From Flavobacterium sp. (GTDB lineage Bacteria; Bacteroidota; Bacteroidia; Flavobacteriales; Flavobacteriaceae): a stretch of 64,000 nt of DNA. Of this stretch, positions 1 through 8,253 are shown piece by piece; position 1 is the stretch's first letter, and every line of letters starts with the position of its first letter. The position numbers and the translations under genes were made by a program. A model generated the notes under the pieces. The model was not told the origin of the DNA. It saw only the letters and a program-made list of their open reading frames with translations, and did no database searches. Location of the stretch: the NCBI GenBank assembly GCA_016714905.1, contig JADKBW010000007.1:1-64000 (forward strand). The letters are read 5' to 3'.

Positions 1-319
1 CCCACACAACCTACAGAAATTAATTTGTTTACAATTATTTTAACTCAAATTGTTTTTTGTAACAAATTATAAACTATCTTGGCTAAAGGTTTTAGAGCCA
101 CAAATACCACAAAATTATATCGGAAAAAACAATAACATGCTTTATAAAGCATGACTAATATACTATTGGCAAATTTTAATGTAAAAAATTTGTCAGTAAG
201 AATTGAGCGAAAAAATAAATATCAACTTGTAAACAGAAAATCTGCAAGCAGTGAAAAACGAGATTAAATATCTTTCAAAAATAAAAATTCTAAATAATTT
301 AGAAACTATGACATAGCCA
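1..319. other. AT-rich non-coding stretch at left edge
   Basis: No credible coding region is visible on either strand. The stretch contains a perfect 18-bp palindrome at 136-153 (CATGCTTTATAAAGCATG, no loop) and a short inverted repeat CAAATTTT/AAAATTTG at 170-192. Either could be a protein-binding site, but no gene is close enough to assign one. Otherwise I see nothing. Confidence 0.5.
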
Positions 320-397
320 CAAAAAAAAGAGAAAGCCGCTACGGGATGCAGCGACTCTCACAGTCAAAGTAAACGATTCCTCAAAAGTTTATTTAAC
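320..397 (-). ncRNA. Possible small RNA with its own promoter and terminator
   Basis: On the minus strand, a Bacteroidetes -7 box TATCTTTG (402-409) is followed about 40 bases on by a hairpin at 328-359 (GTCGCT pairing with AGCGGC, extended by GAGA/TCTC) and then an almost pure U-run at 321-329. The transcript would be about 75 nt and holds no credible ORF. A matching -33 TTG is not clear. It could be a free small RNA or the leader of a lost gene; I do not recognise the family. Confidence 0.4.
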
Positions 398-401
398 ACA
401 A

Positions 402-409
402 CAAAGATA
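402..409 (-). promoter_or_regulatory. Bacteroidetes -7 box (TATCTTTG) for the possible small RNA
   Basis: TATCTTTG on the minus strand fits the Bacteroidetes sigma-ABfr -7 consensus TAnnTTTG. Transcription would start near 396. The -33 element is not clear, so confidence is limited. Confidence 0.35.
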
Positions 410-613
410 CGAAAATGCGATAACTGATGTAACTATAGTTCATCTAAATAATAACTACGAAATTAGAAAATAGTAATCGTTAAAGACGAAGTGAAATCAA
501 AGTTATAAGTCTGCTGGGGCGGTACATTAAACCGAATTTAATATTCATAAAATAGTACCTAAAGTTATCGTCCTGTGGTAGTCCACAAAATCAAAATGGG
601 AAGATTAATTATT

Positions 614-2197
614 ATGAAAATTTTTATGACAATATTGTTGAATGCCTTTTTTTTTAATGGGTATTGCTCAACAAGAACAAGCATTGCAAAATCAAGTTCT
701 TCAACTTGAATCTGTTTCCACTCCTACTGCAGAAATGTTGGATTTATCTAAATTTACGAATGTTTATCAAACCATAACATTAAACAACAACAGATTTGTA
801 TTAAATGTTCAATTTCATGCGGTAAATAATAGCGACGGAACTGCTAGTTCTGATAATTATTTTGGAGAAACAGACGCTTTGAAGATTCTTGCAAGACTAA
901 ATGAAGAATTTAATAAGCACAATATATTTTTTAAATATCGTGGATTAACAACTATAAACAATAGTATCTACGTACAACAAATAAATGACATTCCAACTGC
1001 AAAAGCAATGAAAGATCAGTTTATTGATGAAAATAAATATGATGTCAATTCAATAAATATCTTCATGACAAAAGATAATTACAATCCTTTCAATACTTAT
1101 TATACTACTTTTGGAGAAGATAATACTGATATATTGATGCCAGATGCTACAAATTATCCACTACATCACATTGGGCTTATTCCAGCATCGATGGGGCGTA
1201 GTTTAGGCCTTTTATATGTAGCTTTTGGAAGTAGTTTATATTCATTCGGTATGCCAAATTTTACAGAACCTTGTACTTTAGCTAACGGCAGTACTCAGTT
1301 ACAAGATCCATCGGTTACTCCATCTCAACTTCCAAATGCGGAAAATGTAACTAGAAATCCTTCCTCACCTCAATATAATGCTACAACAAAAGGAGATCTA
1401 GTGGCTGACACTCAAGCATGCTTTTACGCGTCAACAAATAATTATTGTAGCAATGTTACTGATGGTGTTTGGAATATGAATACTTTTGTATCTCATCCAT
1501 CTGTTACAGATCAAGTATATGCACCATATGTATGCACTATTAATGAAGGGAATAACTTCATGGGACTACTGACGCCTCGTTATATAGGATATAATGGGCT
1601 TTTCACACCTGGACAAGTGCGGAGAATGAAAGAATATATTGAAGGAAATATGAATAACATTTTCAGACAAAAACTAAATGTTTTTGAAGATGATTCACCA
1701 GATATCTCTGTTTTGTATGAACCATTTATAAGTAATATGAGTAACGGAAACAATACCATGTATGAAGCCTTCCGAACATTTACAACAAATAGCACACAGA
1801 CTGGTGCTAATGTTTGGATTATGGGCCATTTGCCATGCGATTTCAAACAGGATTTGATTGTGAGTTTAGTTCCCCAGAAGGAGTTGTTGCTCAATCAATA
1901 TACCAACAATACAATACATCGACTTCTACTTATGTTGGGGTTAAAATACCTATACTAGGTGAGCAAATTTATATAAATAATGCTCCCGTGTGTTTTGGAA
2001 GTTTTGAACCATTTACATCAGGAGATGTCAAGTCATTAAACAATTTAGGTTCAGGAATATTTACTCAAGAGCAACTAGACGAAATTAAAGCATCTGACCC
2101 AAACCTCTATGAACAATTGCAATCTGGCAAGTACCATATTATTACTAAACAAACCGATTCTGGGTTTATTGATCAAAAGGTTATTTATAAAAATTAG
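614..2197 (+). pseudogene. M43-like secreted zincin homologue with zinc motif lost; two frameshifts
   Basis: The protein resembles M43 (pappalysin/cytophagalysin-like) secreted metalloproteases: a beta-strand N-terminal part, a GDLVADT segment, and 'NNFMGLLTPRYIGYNGLFTP'-type sequence with GQVRRM, which are normal M43 landmarks. Where M43 enzymes have HExxHxxGxxH it reads ASMGRSLGLLY (nt 1185-1217), so all three His and the Glu are replaced while the Gly and hydrophobic frame remain. Catalysis as a zincin is therefore not expected. The signal peptide begins at ATG 614 (MKIFMTILLNAFF) but is out of frame with the body because of a T9 run at 647-655. A second indel at 1815-1817 (GG for GGG) shifts the last 127 residues. 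The joined protein is about 525 residues, has no T9SS tail, and is followed by a terminator. It could be a pseudo-protease gene with sequencing errors or a true pseudogene. Confidence 0.6.
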
Positions 2198-2212
2198 ATT
2201 TGTAAAATGAAA

Positions 2213-2253
2213 AAAAGTACATTTATAAATTAAAACTTTATAAATGTACTTTT
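2213..2253 (+). terminator. Strong hairpin terminator after the M43-like gene
   Basis: A perfect 17-bp inverted repeat (AAAAGTACATTTATAAA and its complement) has a 7-base loop and ends in a T-run. It lies 16 bases after the stop codon, and its A/T-run ends allow termination in both directions. Confidence 0.75.
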
Positions 2254-2364
2254 ATAAAAAAATGTTTTATGAAATCGCCGTTAGCAACATGTTTGTTGCA
2301 AACAAACAATAATAAATAAAAGGCGATAACATATTTGACCGCTAAAAAATTAACTTTTATAATT

Positions 2365-3546
2365 ATGAAAGCAAATTATCTCCTATTTATATTGTGCTTT
2401 TGGTTTTTGCCAATGCAATCACAATATACCAGCGTTCCTGACTCGATTTTTGAGCAAGAGCTAATCAATCAAGGAATAGATAGTAATCCTGTGATTGACC
2501 ATCAAGTTTTAACAAGCGATGTCAGCACGCTAACATCATTAGAAATTTATGTTGATTTTATTCAAGACTATACCGGACTTGAAGCGTTTGTTAATCTCGA
2601 AAATTTACTACTTAGCGGATATGGATTTTTTAATTCATTAAATTTAAGTTCATTAATCAACTTAAAACATTTTTGGTTATCAGCATGTTTTGTTACAAAT
2701 GTAGATTTCAGCCAAAACATAAATATTGAAACAATTGAAATTGGAAATGATTATACTAGCAGTATCAATATCAACAATTGTTTACAACTTAATAAATTGG
2801 TGATTGAATGTCCTCAAATTACTACTATAAACCTAACAAATAATAGTAACTTGAAAGAATTTGGTTCATTCCGCAACCAAATTATAAATTTTAATACGTC
2901 ACAAAATAGTATTTTAGAAAAATTAACTATTCGTGAACTATTTGGCGCAACTTCATCAATTGTAAATGTTGATTTAACTAATAATATAAATTTAAAATAT
3001 TTATTTATCGACAACGCTACTCTTCCAAGTATAAATCTAAACAACAATACTTTACTAGATTATCTTCTAATTTATAACTCTTCACTATCAAGCATAAACT
3101 TATCTAATAATTCACTGTTAAAATATGTTAATCTAAACTTCAATCAATTATCAACATTAGATGTATCAAACTTAACTTTACTTGAACTTTTAGCTTGTCA
3201 ATACAACACAATAGCCAATTTAAATTTAAATAATAATTCTAATTTAGGTGTACTTATTTGCGCAAACAATAATATGGAAAGTTTATCAGTTCAAAATGGC
3301 AGCAACCAATTACTCAATGGCACTACAATTATTGACACTTTTACTATTCCACGCTTTGATTCGGACAACAACCCAAACCTAACCTGTATTTTTGTAGATG
3401 ACATTGCAAATGCAACCCAGAATTGGGCGATTAAAGATCCCAATAGCACATATGTACTTTCACAACTAGAATGTAATAATTTAAATGTTGAAATTTTTGA
3501 AAAAATTTCTTTAAAAATTTTTCCAAATCCAACAAATCATTATTAA
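2365..3546 (+). CDS. Secreted leucine-rich-repeat protein with truncated T9SS sorting domain
   Basis: Start ATG 2365 gives a clean signal peptide (MKANYLLFILCFWFLPMQSQ); the open frame begins upstream at 2335 but the added residues do not look like a signal. After a short N-terminal part there are about a dozen 20-23 residue leucine-rich repeats of the Bacteroidetes type (LxxLNLxxNxxL pattern, much Asn). The end, 'ISLKIFPNPTNHY', is the start of a T9SS type A sorting domain. The stop comes from one missing T near 3543: read past it, the frame continues LKILPLNTTFKTLKIKNYKN until it meets the poly-G stretch. The product is probably an outer-surface or secreted adhesion or binding protein. It sits in the first of the putative cassettes, upstream of the attC-like repeat at 3852. 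Confidence 0.75.
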   Translation: MKANYLLFILCFWFLPMQSQYTSVPDSIFEQELINQGIDSNPVIDHQVLTSDVSTLTSLEIYVDFIQDYTGLEAFVNLENLLLSGYGFFNSLNLSSLINLKHFWLSACFVTNVDFSQNINIETIEIGNDYTSSININNCLQLNKLVIECPQITTINLTNNSNLKEFGSFRNQIINFNTSQNSILEKLTIRELFGATSSIVNVDLTNNINLKYLFIDNATLPSINLNNNTLLDYLLIYNSSLSSINLSNNSLLKYVNLNFNQLSTLDVSNLTLLELLACQYNTIANLNLNNNSNLGVLICANNNMESLSVQNGSNQLLNGTTIIDTFTIPRFDSDNNPNLTCIFVDDIANATQNWAIKDPNSTYVLSQLECNNLNVEIFEKISLKIFPNPTNHY

Positions 3547-3604
3547 AAATATTACCCCTAAATACAACTTTTAAAACTCTCAAAATTAAAAATTATAAAA
3601 ATAA

Positions 3605-3830
<226 letters not shown>

Positions 3831-3851
3831 TAAAAAATGGAAATGGCTTCT

Positions 3852-3982
3852 GCTAACACTTGCTAAAACTCATGGCTAGTTTTTCGGTAAATTGTTCGTT
3901 TACTTTTCATAACTTCGCTTGGTCGGTTATGGAAAAAAAGCTTTCCATAAGCCGCCACAAGCTCTAGCAAGGAAACGTTAGC
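3852..3982 (+). repeat. attC-like repeat, copy 1
   Basis: 131 bp from GCTAAC (3852) to GTTAGC (3977-3982), which are complementary ends. Inner arms TTGCTA/TAGCAA and CATGGC/GCCACA also pair. The core (AAATTGTTCGTTTACTTTTC, then AACTTCGCT) is shared with copies 2 and 3. It lies 3' of the LRR gene in the same orientation. The layout copies an integron attC site: R'' and L'' arms, a long middle, then L' and R' arms. Confidence 0.65.
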
Positions 3983-4046
3983 GGCAAGCTTAAAAATGCA
4001 TCGTCCTAAAATAGGTTGACTAAAAATTAAACACTTTTAGTAAACC

Positions 4047-4430
4047 ATGAAGAACCCAAAGAATCAACATTGTCGAAAAAATGAGTATCAAAAGATTGGT
4101 TTTGACCTCAAACTTTCCATCATTGACCAAGTTACAAACGGTCAAATTTCAATCAATCATGCCTCTAAATTACATGGAATATCCAGAAGTTCTATTTCAT
4201 ACTGGATGAAAAAATTACGTACTTTTGATCAAAATTCTAAAACAATGAGTAAGAATCAAGAAATTAAAAAACTCAAAGATCGTATCGAAGAATTGGAATT
4301 CATTAAAGACTTCCAGCAAATTGTTATTGCAGAAATGGAAATAACTACAGGCATTGATATCGTAAAAAAGTCTATGCCCGAAGCATTAATCAAAGAAATA
4401 GAGAAAAAGAAAAAAGACCTTTTAAAATAA
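4047..4430 (+). CDS. IS3-family transposase OrfA
   Basis: A 127-residue DNA-binding subunit. A helix-turn-helix of the IS3/IS911 type lies at about residues 20-55 (INHASKLHGISRSSISYWMK), followed by a leucine-zipper-like coiled coil (IKKLKDRIEELEFIKDFQQI), as expected for OrfA. An A6 run at 4410-4415 near its end is a plausible -1 slippage site to produce the OrfAB fusion transposase. The start at ATG 4047 is 26 bp inside the left inverted repeat. Confidence 0.85.
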   Translation: MKNPKNQHCRKNEYQKIGFDLKLSIIDQVTNGQISINHASKLHGISRSSISYWMKKLRTFDQNSKTMSKNQEIKKLKDRIEELEFIKDFQQIVIAEMEITTGIDIVKKSMPEALIKEIEKKKKDLLK

Positions 4431-5272
4431 GGTACTTCTATGAATGTTTCGGGATAACCAAACAAGCTTATTATAAGCGAATTAAAGCTGAAAAACTAAA
4501 GCAACAACAAACAGAAATTATCTTAGAACTCATCAGACCTATTCGGAAAGAACAATCTAAATATGGTGGTAGAAAACTGTTTCTTGACTTGCAAGATGAC
4601 TTCAAAAAAAACAATATTAAAATGGGTAGAGATGCGTTCTTCGCGTTCTTAAGATACAATCGATTGCTTGTGAAAAAGACAAAAAGATATCACGTAACAA
4701 CTGATTCTAAACACGGGTTTTATAAATCACCTAATCGGTTAGACGGCCTTACTCCTACTCATGCCGAGCAAGTTTGGGTTAGTGATATCACTTATGTAAA
4801 AATTCAACAGAACCACGCGTATGTGGCTTTGGTAACCGATGCGTATTCTAAGAAAATAATGGGTTATAAAATTGATACAAACATGAAAGCGACACTGGTA
4901 AAGCAAGCATTGCAAATGGCGCTTAAAAACAGGCTTTACAGCCATCAAAACATTATTCACCATAGTGACAGAGGAATTCAATATTGCTGCCCGGAATTCT
5001 CCGATTTTGCTCAAGAAAAAGGAATGCTGCTTAGCACAACTCAAAAGTATGATCCGTATGAAAACGCTGTAGCAGAAAGAGTAAACGGAATCCTAAAATA
5101 TGAATTTGGTTTTATCAAAACATTACCTAACTTGGTCACTGCAAAGAAAATGCTCAAACAAGCAGTAAACATTTATAACAAGCAACGAAGACATTACAGC
5201 TTGGAAATGAAAACACCGGAATTTGCGCATAGAAATCAAGAACATGAATACAAATCTTATAGCCTGAATTAA
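4415..5272 (+). CDS. IS3-family transposase OrfB (DDE integrase domain), expressed by -1 frameshift
   Basis: The -1 frame relative to orfA is open from the A6 run and has no good early ATG, so it is probably made only as a fusion. An HTH_21-like region (KYGGRKL) is followed by the rve integrase core. The catalytic residues are D at nt 4784 (WVSDITY), D at 4967 (HHSDRG) and E at 5075 (NAVAERVNG), giving D-60-D-35-E as in IS3 transposases. The C-terminal motif YNKQRRHYSLEMKTP is also typical. It appears complete, so the element could be mobile. Confidence 0.88.
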   Translation, partial: RPFKIRYFYECFGITKQAYYKRIKAEKLKQQQTEIILELIRPIRKEQSKYGGRKLFLDLQDDFKKNNIKMGRDAFFAFLRYNRLLVKKTKRYHVTTDSKHGFYKSPNRLDGLTPTHAEQVWVSDITYVKIQQNHAYVALVTDAYSKKIMGYKIDTNMKATLVKQALQMALKNRLYSHQNIIHHSDRGIQYCCPEFSDFAQEKGMLLSTTQKYDPYENAVAERVNGILKYEFGFIKTLPNLVTAKKMLKQAVNIYNKQRRHYSLEMKTPEFAHRNQEHEYKSYSLN

Positions 5273-5339
5273 TAACAAAAAGAGTCAACCTATATCAGGA
5301 CAGAGGCCCCCCGCCGCGTGTCAGGGTACCATTTTTCTT

Positions 5340-5613
5340 TCAAGCAGCAGTTGCTGGTATTCGTTGGTTGCGCAGCAGGCGTTCGAGTTCTTGGTGCTGT
5401 CTTTCTTGTTGTTGTTTGTCGGATGTAGGTTTGGCGATGGGGTTTGATTCCTTTTCATAGATGAGCATTTCTGCGAGCAATTGCTTGGCGGACAAGGGCA
5501 GGTCGCGTTTGCCGATTTCGTACATGCCCCATCGGGCGCGGCTGATACCGAGTAGCATGGCGATTTCTTCTTGTTTGAGGCTAAGTAAGGTTCGGATGGG
5601 GTGTTTTTTTCAT
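5340..5613 (-). pseudogene. Small XRE-type helix-turn-helix regulator, frameshifted near its start
   Basis: The open frame (5340-5558) begins MLLGISRARWGMYEIGKRDLPLSAKQLLAEML, the second half of an XRE helix-turn-helix domain. Reading upstream in the same frame adds IRTLLSLKQEEIA, the missing first helices. The natural start MKKTP (ATG at 5613) joins only if one C is removed from the G4/C4 run at 5598-5601. About 91 residues in all, with a Gln/Glu-rich tail. The segment is clearly more GC-rich than its surroundings, suggesting separate origin. An operator-like dyad lies just upstream, suggesting autoregulation. It could be a sequencing error rather than real damage. Confidence 0.55.
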
Positions 5614-5622
5614 AAGATGGTT

Positions 5623-5699
5623 TGTTACAAAAATTACTACGTAAAAAATTTTGTCACAAAAACTGTGACAAATTTTTTGGGCGGTGGGATTTTGTAACA
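5623..5699. promoter_or_regulatory. Four-site TGTNACA operator with exact dyad symmetry
   Basis: TGTTACA (5623), TGTCACA (5652), TGTGACA (5664) and TGTAACA (5693) are spaced 29, 12 and 29 bases apart. Sites 1 and 4 and sites 2 and 3 are reverse complements, so the whole array is symmetrical about 5661. The inner pair also forms a hairpin with A/T flanks (AAATTTTGTCACA and near complement). It lies 10-86 bp upstream of the XRE gene start, where an autorepressor would bind. The inner pair alone could instead be a terminator. Confidence 0.55.
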
Positions 5700-5898
5700 G
5701 ATTAGCAGATTTTGTTTTGGCAGGAATGTGTTAGTAGCAGAACGTAGTGTTTTTGTTTTGTATATATTTACAGAATAGATGTGATTTAGGTTTTATGTAA
5801 GAAGTGATTTTGTAAAGCAATTCTTGAATCAGATTTATCTCATAGTTAGCAGCAAGCAGAAAAAATAACGCAAATTCAATAACTTAATACAGTCGAAA

Positions 5899-6476
5899 AT
5901 GAAAAATTTATTATTATTATTTTTAGTTTGGATCAATTGTGGCTTAAACTGTTTTTCACAAGACCCAAATCCAGAGTTATTCCAGACTTGGTATTTAATT
6001 AATGTTCAAAACAGTGATCTTGAACTTATTTAATGTTCTAGCTTTTCTAGCCTACTATTGCACCTACGCTTACATTCAAATACTTTTGATTTTACAGGAA
6101 TGGGTGCTTGTAATACCTTTATCGGAGCTTTACTAATGTAGATAGTAATTCTTGGCAAGCCTGCTCCATTTTCTGCATCAGAACTGGATTGTGGTTCGGC
6201 AATTAACAATCAATTCGAAAATAGTTATTTTTCCTTTTTTGCAATCATATGTTGATTCTATCGATTTATCCGCAAGGTAGCGGTCTATTATTAAGGATGG
6301 ATAATCTAATTTTTGGGTCGGCAACATTTTTAAACTATCCACTAAAAACCTTAGACTTTGAGCTGCAGCGAATAGCCATATATCCTAACCCTGCAAAAGC
6401 GTTAATTCATATAAGTACTAATCAATTGATGATTTCAAAAATTCAGATCTTAAATTTTTATACTTTGAAAAACTGA
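5899..6476 (+). pseudogene. Decayed META/lipocalin-like T9SS cargo gene
   Basis: ATG 5899 starts a good signal peptide (MKNLLLLFLVWINCGLNCFSQ) followed by PNPELFQTWYLINVQNSDLE, then a stop. Other frames carry the rest in order: PTLTFKYF, DFTGMGACNTFIGA, ELDCGSAINNQFENSYFSFF, then GSGLLLRMDNLIFG, and finally a T9SS sorting domain 'RIAIYPNPAKALIHIST' in the frame 6249-6476. This resembles small flavobacterial secreted proteins with a META-like fold. At least three indels or stops in under 600 bp make real decay more likely than here-and-there read errors. It lies between GTTAGCAGCAAGCA (5845) and attC-like copy 2. Confidence 0.6.
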
Positions 6477-6541
6477 TATAGAACTGGGAACGACGTTCAA
6501 GAAAATTATTAAAGAATAATAGAAATTGAACAATGCCAGCT

Positions 6542-6676
6542 GCTTACAAATGCTAAATCTCATGGCTGTTTTTTCCATAAATTGTTCGTTTACTTTTCAT
6601 AACTTCGCTCGGGCGGTTATAAAAAAAAAATTTTTTTCCGTAAGCCGCCACGAGCTCTGGCAAGGGAACGTTTTGC
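6542..6676 (+). repeat. attC-like repeat, copy 2
   Basis: 135 bp from GCTTAC to GTTTTGC with the same inner arms and core as copy 1. Its left arm (TGCCAGCTGCTTAC, 6534-6547) is complementary at 11 of 14 positions to GTTAGCAGCAAGCA at 5845-5858, the start of the unit it ends. This is the relation expected between the first bases of an integron cassette and its own attC R'' arm. Confidence 0.65.
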
Positions 6677-8018
6677 ACAATTAAAAACCACATCATGTCC
6701 ATAAAGAACTATTGTTTTACCATCATTTCAATATTCTATTTTACTCCTGTTAGTTTTGGGCAAAATATTGTGCGACTTGACAAGACAGAAATTACAGAAA
6801 TCAATTTAGATAATGAAATTGATAAGTTAATGAAAGTTGCCAATGTGCAAGGATTAGCAGTCACCGTTTTTAACAATAATAAACCTGTCATAAAAAGTCT
6901 TTCAAGTTATAAAAACCTAATTACAAAAGAACTGATTAATAATAATACCAACTTTTATGGCACTTCATTGAGCAAACCCGGCTTTGCTGTCCTGGTCATG
7001 CAGCTTGTTGAAAAAGGTATACTTGATTTAGATATACCTTTACAGGATTATTTACCAATGCCAATTTATAACTACAAACCAACTAAAAAATGGCATGATA
7101 ACTATCAAGATCTAAAAGACGATTCAAGTTATCTCAAAATAACAGCAAGAATGTGCTTAGATCATACTTCTGGTTTTCCAAATTGGCGATGGGATGAACC
7201 GGATCAAAAATTAAGGGTTAAGGCTATACCAGGCTCGCGCTATAGTTATTCTGGCGAAGGACTTGTATATTTACAAGTGGTGTTAGAGCATCTATTGAAT
7301 AAACCCTTAGAACAAATGATGCAAGAAAATATTTTTAGACCTTTAAAAATGTACAATTCTTCTTATACATGGCAACCCGAATTTGAAAAAGATTATTGCG
7401 TTGGACATAACACAGCGGGAGAACTATATGAAAAAGATAAAGATAACGATGCGAGAGCTGCAAGTACCTTTAGAAACAACTCTAGACGATTATACTCTTT
7501 TACTGAAGCAGTATTGAAAAATAGGTTGCTGAAAAAATCTACAACCAAAATAATGTTCACCCAACAAATTAAAATCAAATCAATAGCACAGTTTGGTCCA
7601 TTGCGATTGAAAGATTCTAATACAAATGATGGAATTGATTTAGGTTATGGACTTGGTTGGGTCTTACTTCAATCTCCTTATGGCACCGGCGCCTTTAAGG
7701 AAGGTCATGGAGACGGTTTTCAGCATTATTCAATTATTTTTCCGCAGACAGGAACAGGAATAATAATTATGAGCAATAGGTAATGTCAGAAGCTTTTTAA
7801 GAATTATTAGTAACAGCTATTGGCGATATTTTTACTCCATGGAAATGGGAAAATTATATTCCTTACAATCAAAAAGACTAAACATTAACTGTGCATAACA
7901 AATGCTAAATCTCATGGCTAGTTTTTCGGTAAATTGTTCGTTTACTTTCCCTCACTTCGCTCAGTCGGTTTTAAACAAAGAACTTTTGATAAGCTTCGAC
8001 GAGCGCTAGCAAGGAAAG
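6670..8018 (+). other. Putative attC-type gene cassette carrying a serine hydrolase
   Basis: The unit runs from GTTTTGCACAATTAA (6670-6684), at the right end of repeat copy 2, to repeat copy 3. The left arm of copy 3 (7885-7899) is its reverse complement at 13 of 15 positions. One promoterless-looking gene starts 25 bp after the boundary, and the repeat follows it, which is standard integron cassette layout. Boundaries at the GTT/AAC cores are inferred by analogy. Confidence 0.5.
6695..7783 (+). CDS. Secreted serine hydrolase, beta-lactamase (class C-like) family
   Basis: Signal peptide (residues 1-22, ending VSFGQ) followed by a beta-lactamase/PBP-like domain. The nucleophile motif SxxK is S91-L-S-K94, the second motif is Y185-S-G187 in place of YxN, there is an LDHTSGF segment at about 155-161, and HGDG near the end stands in for KTG. 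Such proteins are serine peptidases or esterases of unclear substrate; resistance cannot be inferred. The open frame ends at 7783, but IIIMSN is normally followed by about 35 more residues. These (ELLVTAIGDIFTPWKWENYIPYNQKD) are visible in another frame down to the stop at 7879-7881, so two indels lie at about 7777-7800. It is the cargo of the best-supported cassette. Confidence 0.8.
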   Translation: MSIKNYCFTIISIFYFTPVSFGQNIVRLDKTEITEINLDNEIDKLMKVANVQGLAVTVFNNNKPVIKSLSSYKNLITKELINNNTNFYGTSLSKPGFAVLVMQLVEKGILDLDIPLQDYLPMPIYNYKPTKKWHDNYQDLKDDSSYLKITARMCLDHTSGFPNWRWDEPDQKLRVKAIPGSRYSYSGEGLVYLQVVLEHLLNKPLEQMMQENIFRPLKMYNSSYTWQPEFEKDYCVGHNTAGELYEKDKDNDARAASTFRNNSRRLYSFTEAVLKNRLLKKSTTKIMFTQQIKIKSIAQFGPLRLKDSNTNDGIDLGYGLGWVLLQSPYGTGAFKEGHGDGFQHYSIIFPQTGTGIIIMSNR

Positions 8019-8025
8019 GTACGGT
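7893..8025 (+). repeat. attC-like repeat, copy 3
   Basis: About 133 bp, from GCATAAC to GGTACGG. It shares TGCTAAATCTCATGGCT, the central TTCGTTTACTTT and the CTAGCAAGGAAA arm with the other copies. The right terminal core has diverged (GGT instead of GTT), as might happen at the end of an array. A terminator and tRNA-Phe follow at once. Confidence 0.6.
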
Positions 8026-8073
8026 AATTATTAATCTACTGGCATGATAGTAATGTAGTCCAACCCAAAAACA

Positions 8074-8103
8074 AAAAACCCGACTATTTCTAATCGGGTT
8101 TTT
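8074..8103 (-). terminator. Terminator of tRNA-Phe
   Basis: AAAAACCCGA and TCGGGTTTTT form a 10-bp stem with a 10-base loop just beyond the tRNA 3' end. The T-run on either strand means it may also stop transcripts coming from the island. Confidence 0.85.
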
Positions 8104-8106
8104 AAG

Positions 8107-8179
<73 letters not shown>

Positions 8180-8197
8180 TCTTTCTCAAAGCGGTTG

Positions 8198-8229
8198 CAA
8201 ATATAGAATGATTTTTAATTTATCCAAAA
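8198..8229 (-). promoter_or_regulatory. Promoter of tRNA-Phe
   Basis: TTTTG (8225-8229) and TATATTTG (8198-8205) on the minus strand, exactly 19 bases apart, match the Bacteroidetes -33/-7 promoter. The predicted start lies a few bases from the mature tRNA 5' end. Confidence 0.75.
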
Positions 8230-8253
8230 CAATTAATAAAAAAAATCTATTTG

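Larger units (their letters stand above)
4002..5302 (+). mobile_element. IS3-family insertion sequence
   Basis: The terminal inverted repeats are at 4002-4021 and 5283-5302; the shared inner part is ATAGGTTGACT, preceded by GTCCT. They enclose orfA and orfB in the usual -1 overlapping arrangement, for a length of about 1.3 kb. I see no clear target duplication. The left end is only 19 bp after the attC-like repeat copy 1, so the element split whatever unit began at GTTAGC 3977. Both ORFs look complete, so it may be active. Confidence 0.85.

Noticed and set aside
4047..5272. IS transposase as the missing integron integrase
   Set aside because: It is a DDE enzyme of the IS3 family with its own terminal repeats, not a tyrosine recombinase.
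6249..6476. 75-residue ORF as a separate small gene
   Set aside because: It is the tail of the decayed META-like gene and ends in a T9SS sorting domain, with no own signal peptide.
6695..7783. Serine hydrolase as an antibiotic-resistance cassette
   Set aside because: It is a class C-like fold with YSG instead of YxN and lies among peptidase/esterase-type relatives; resistance is not supported.
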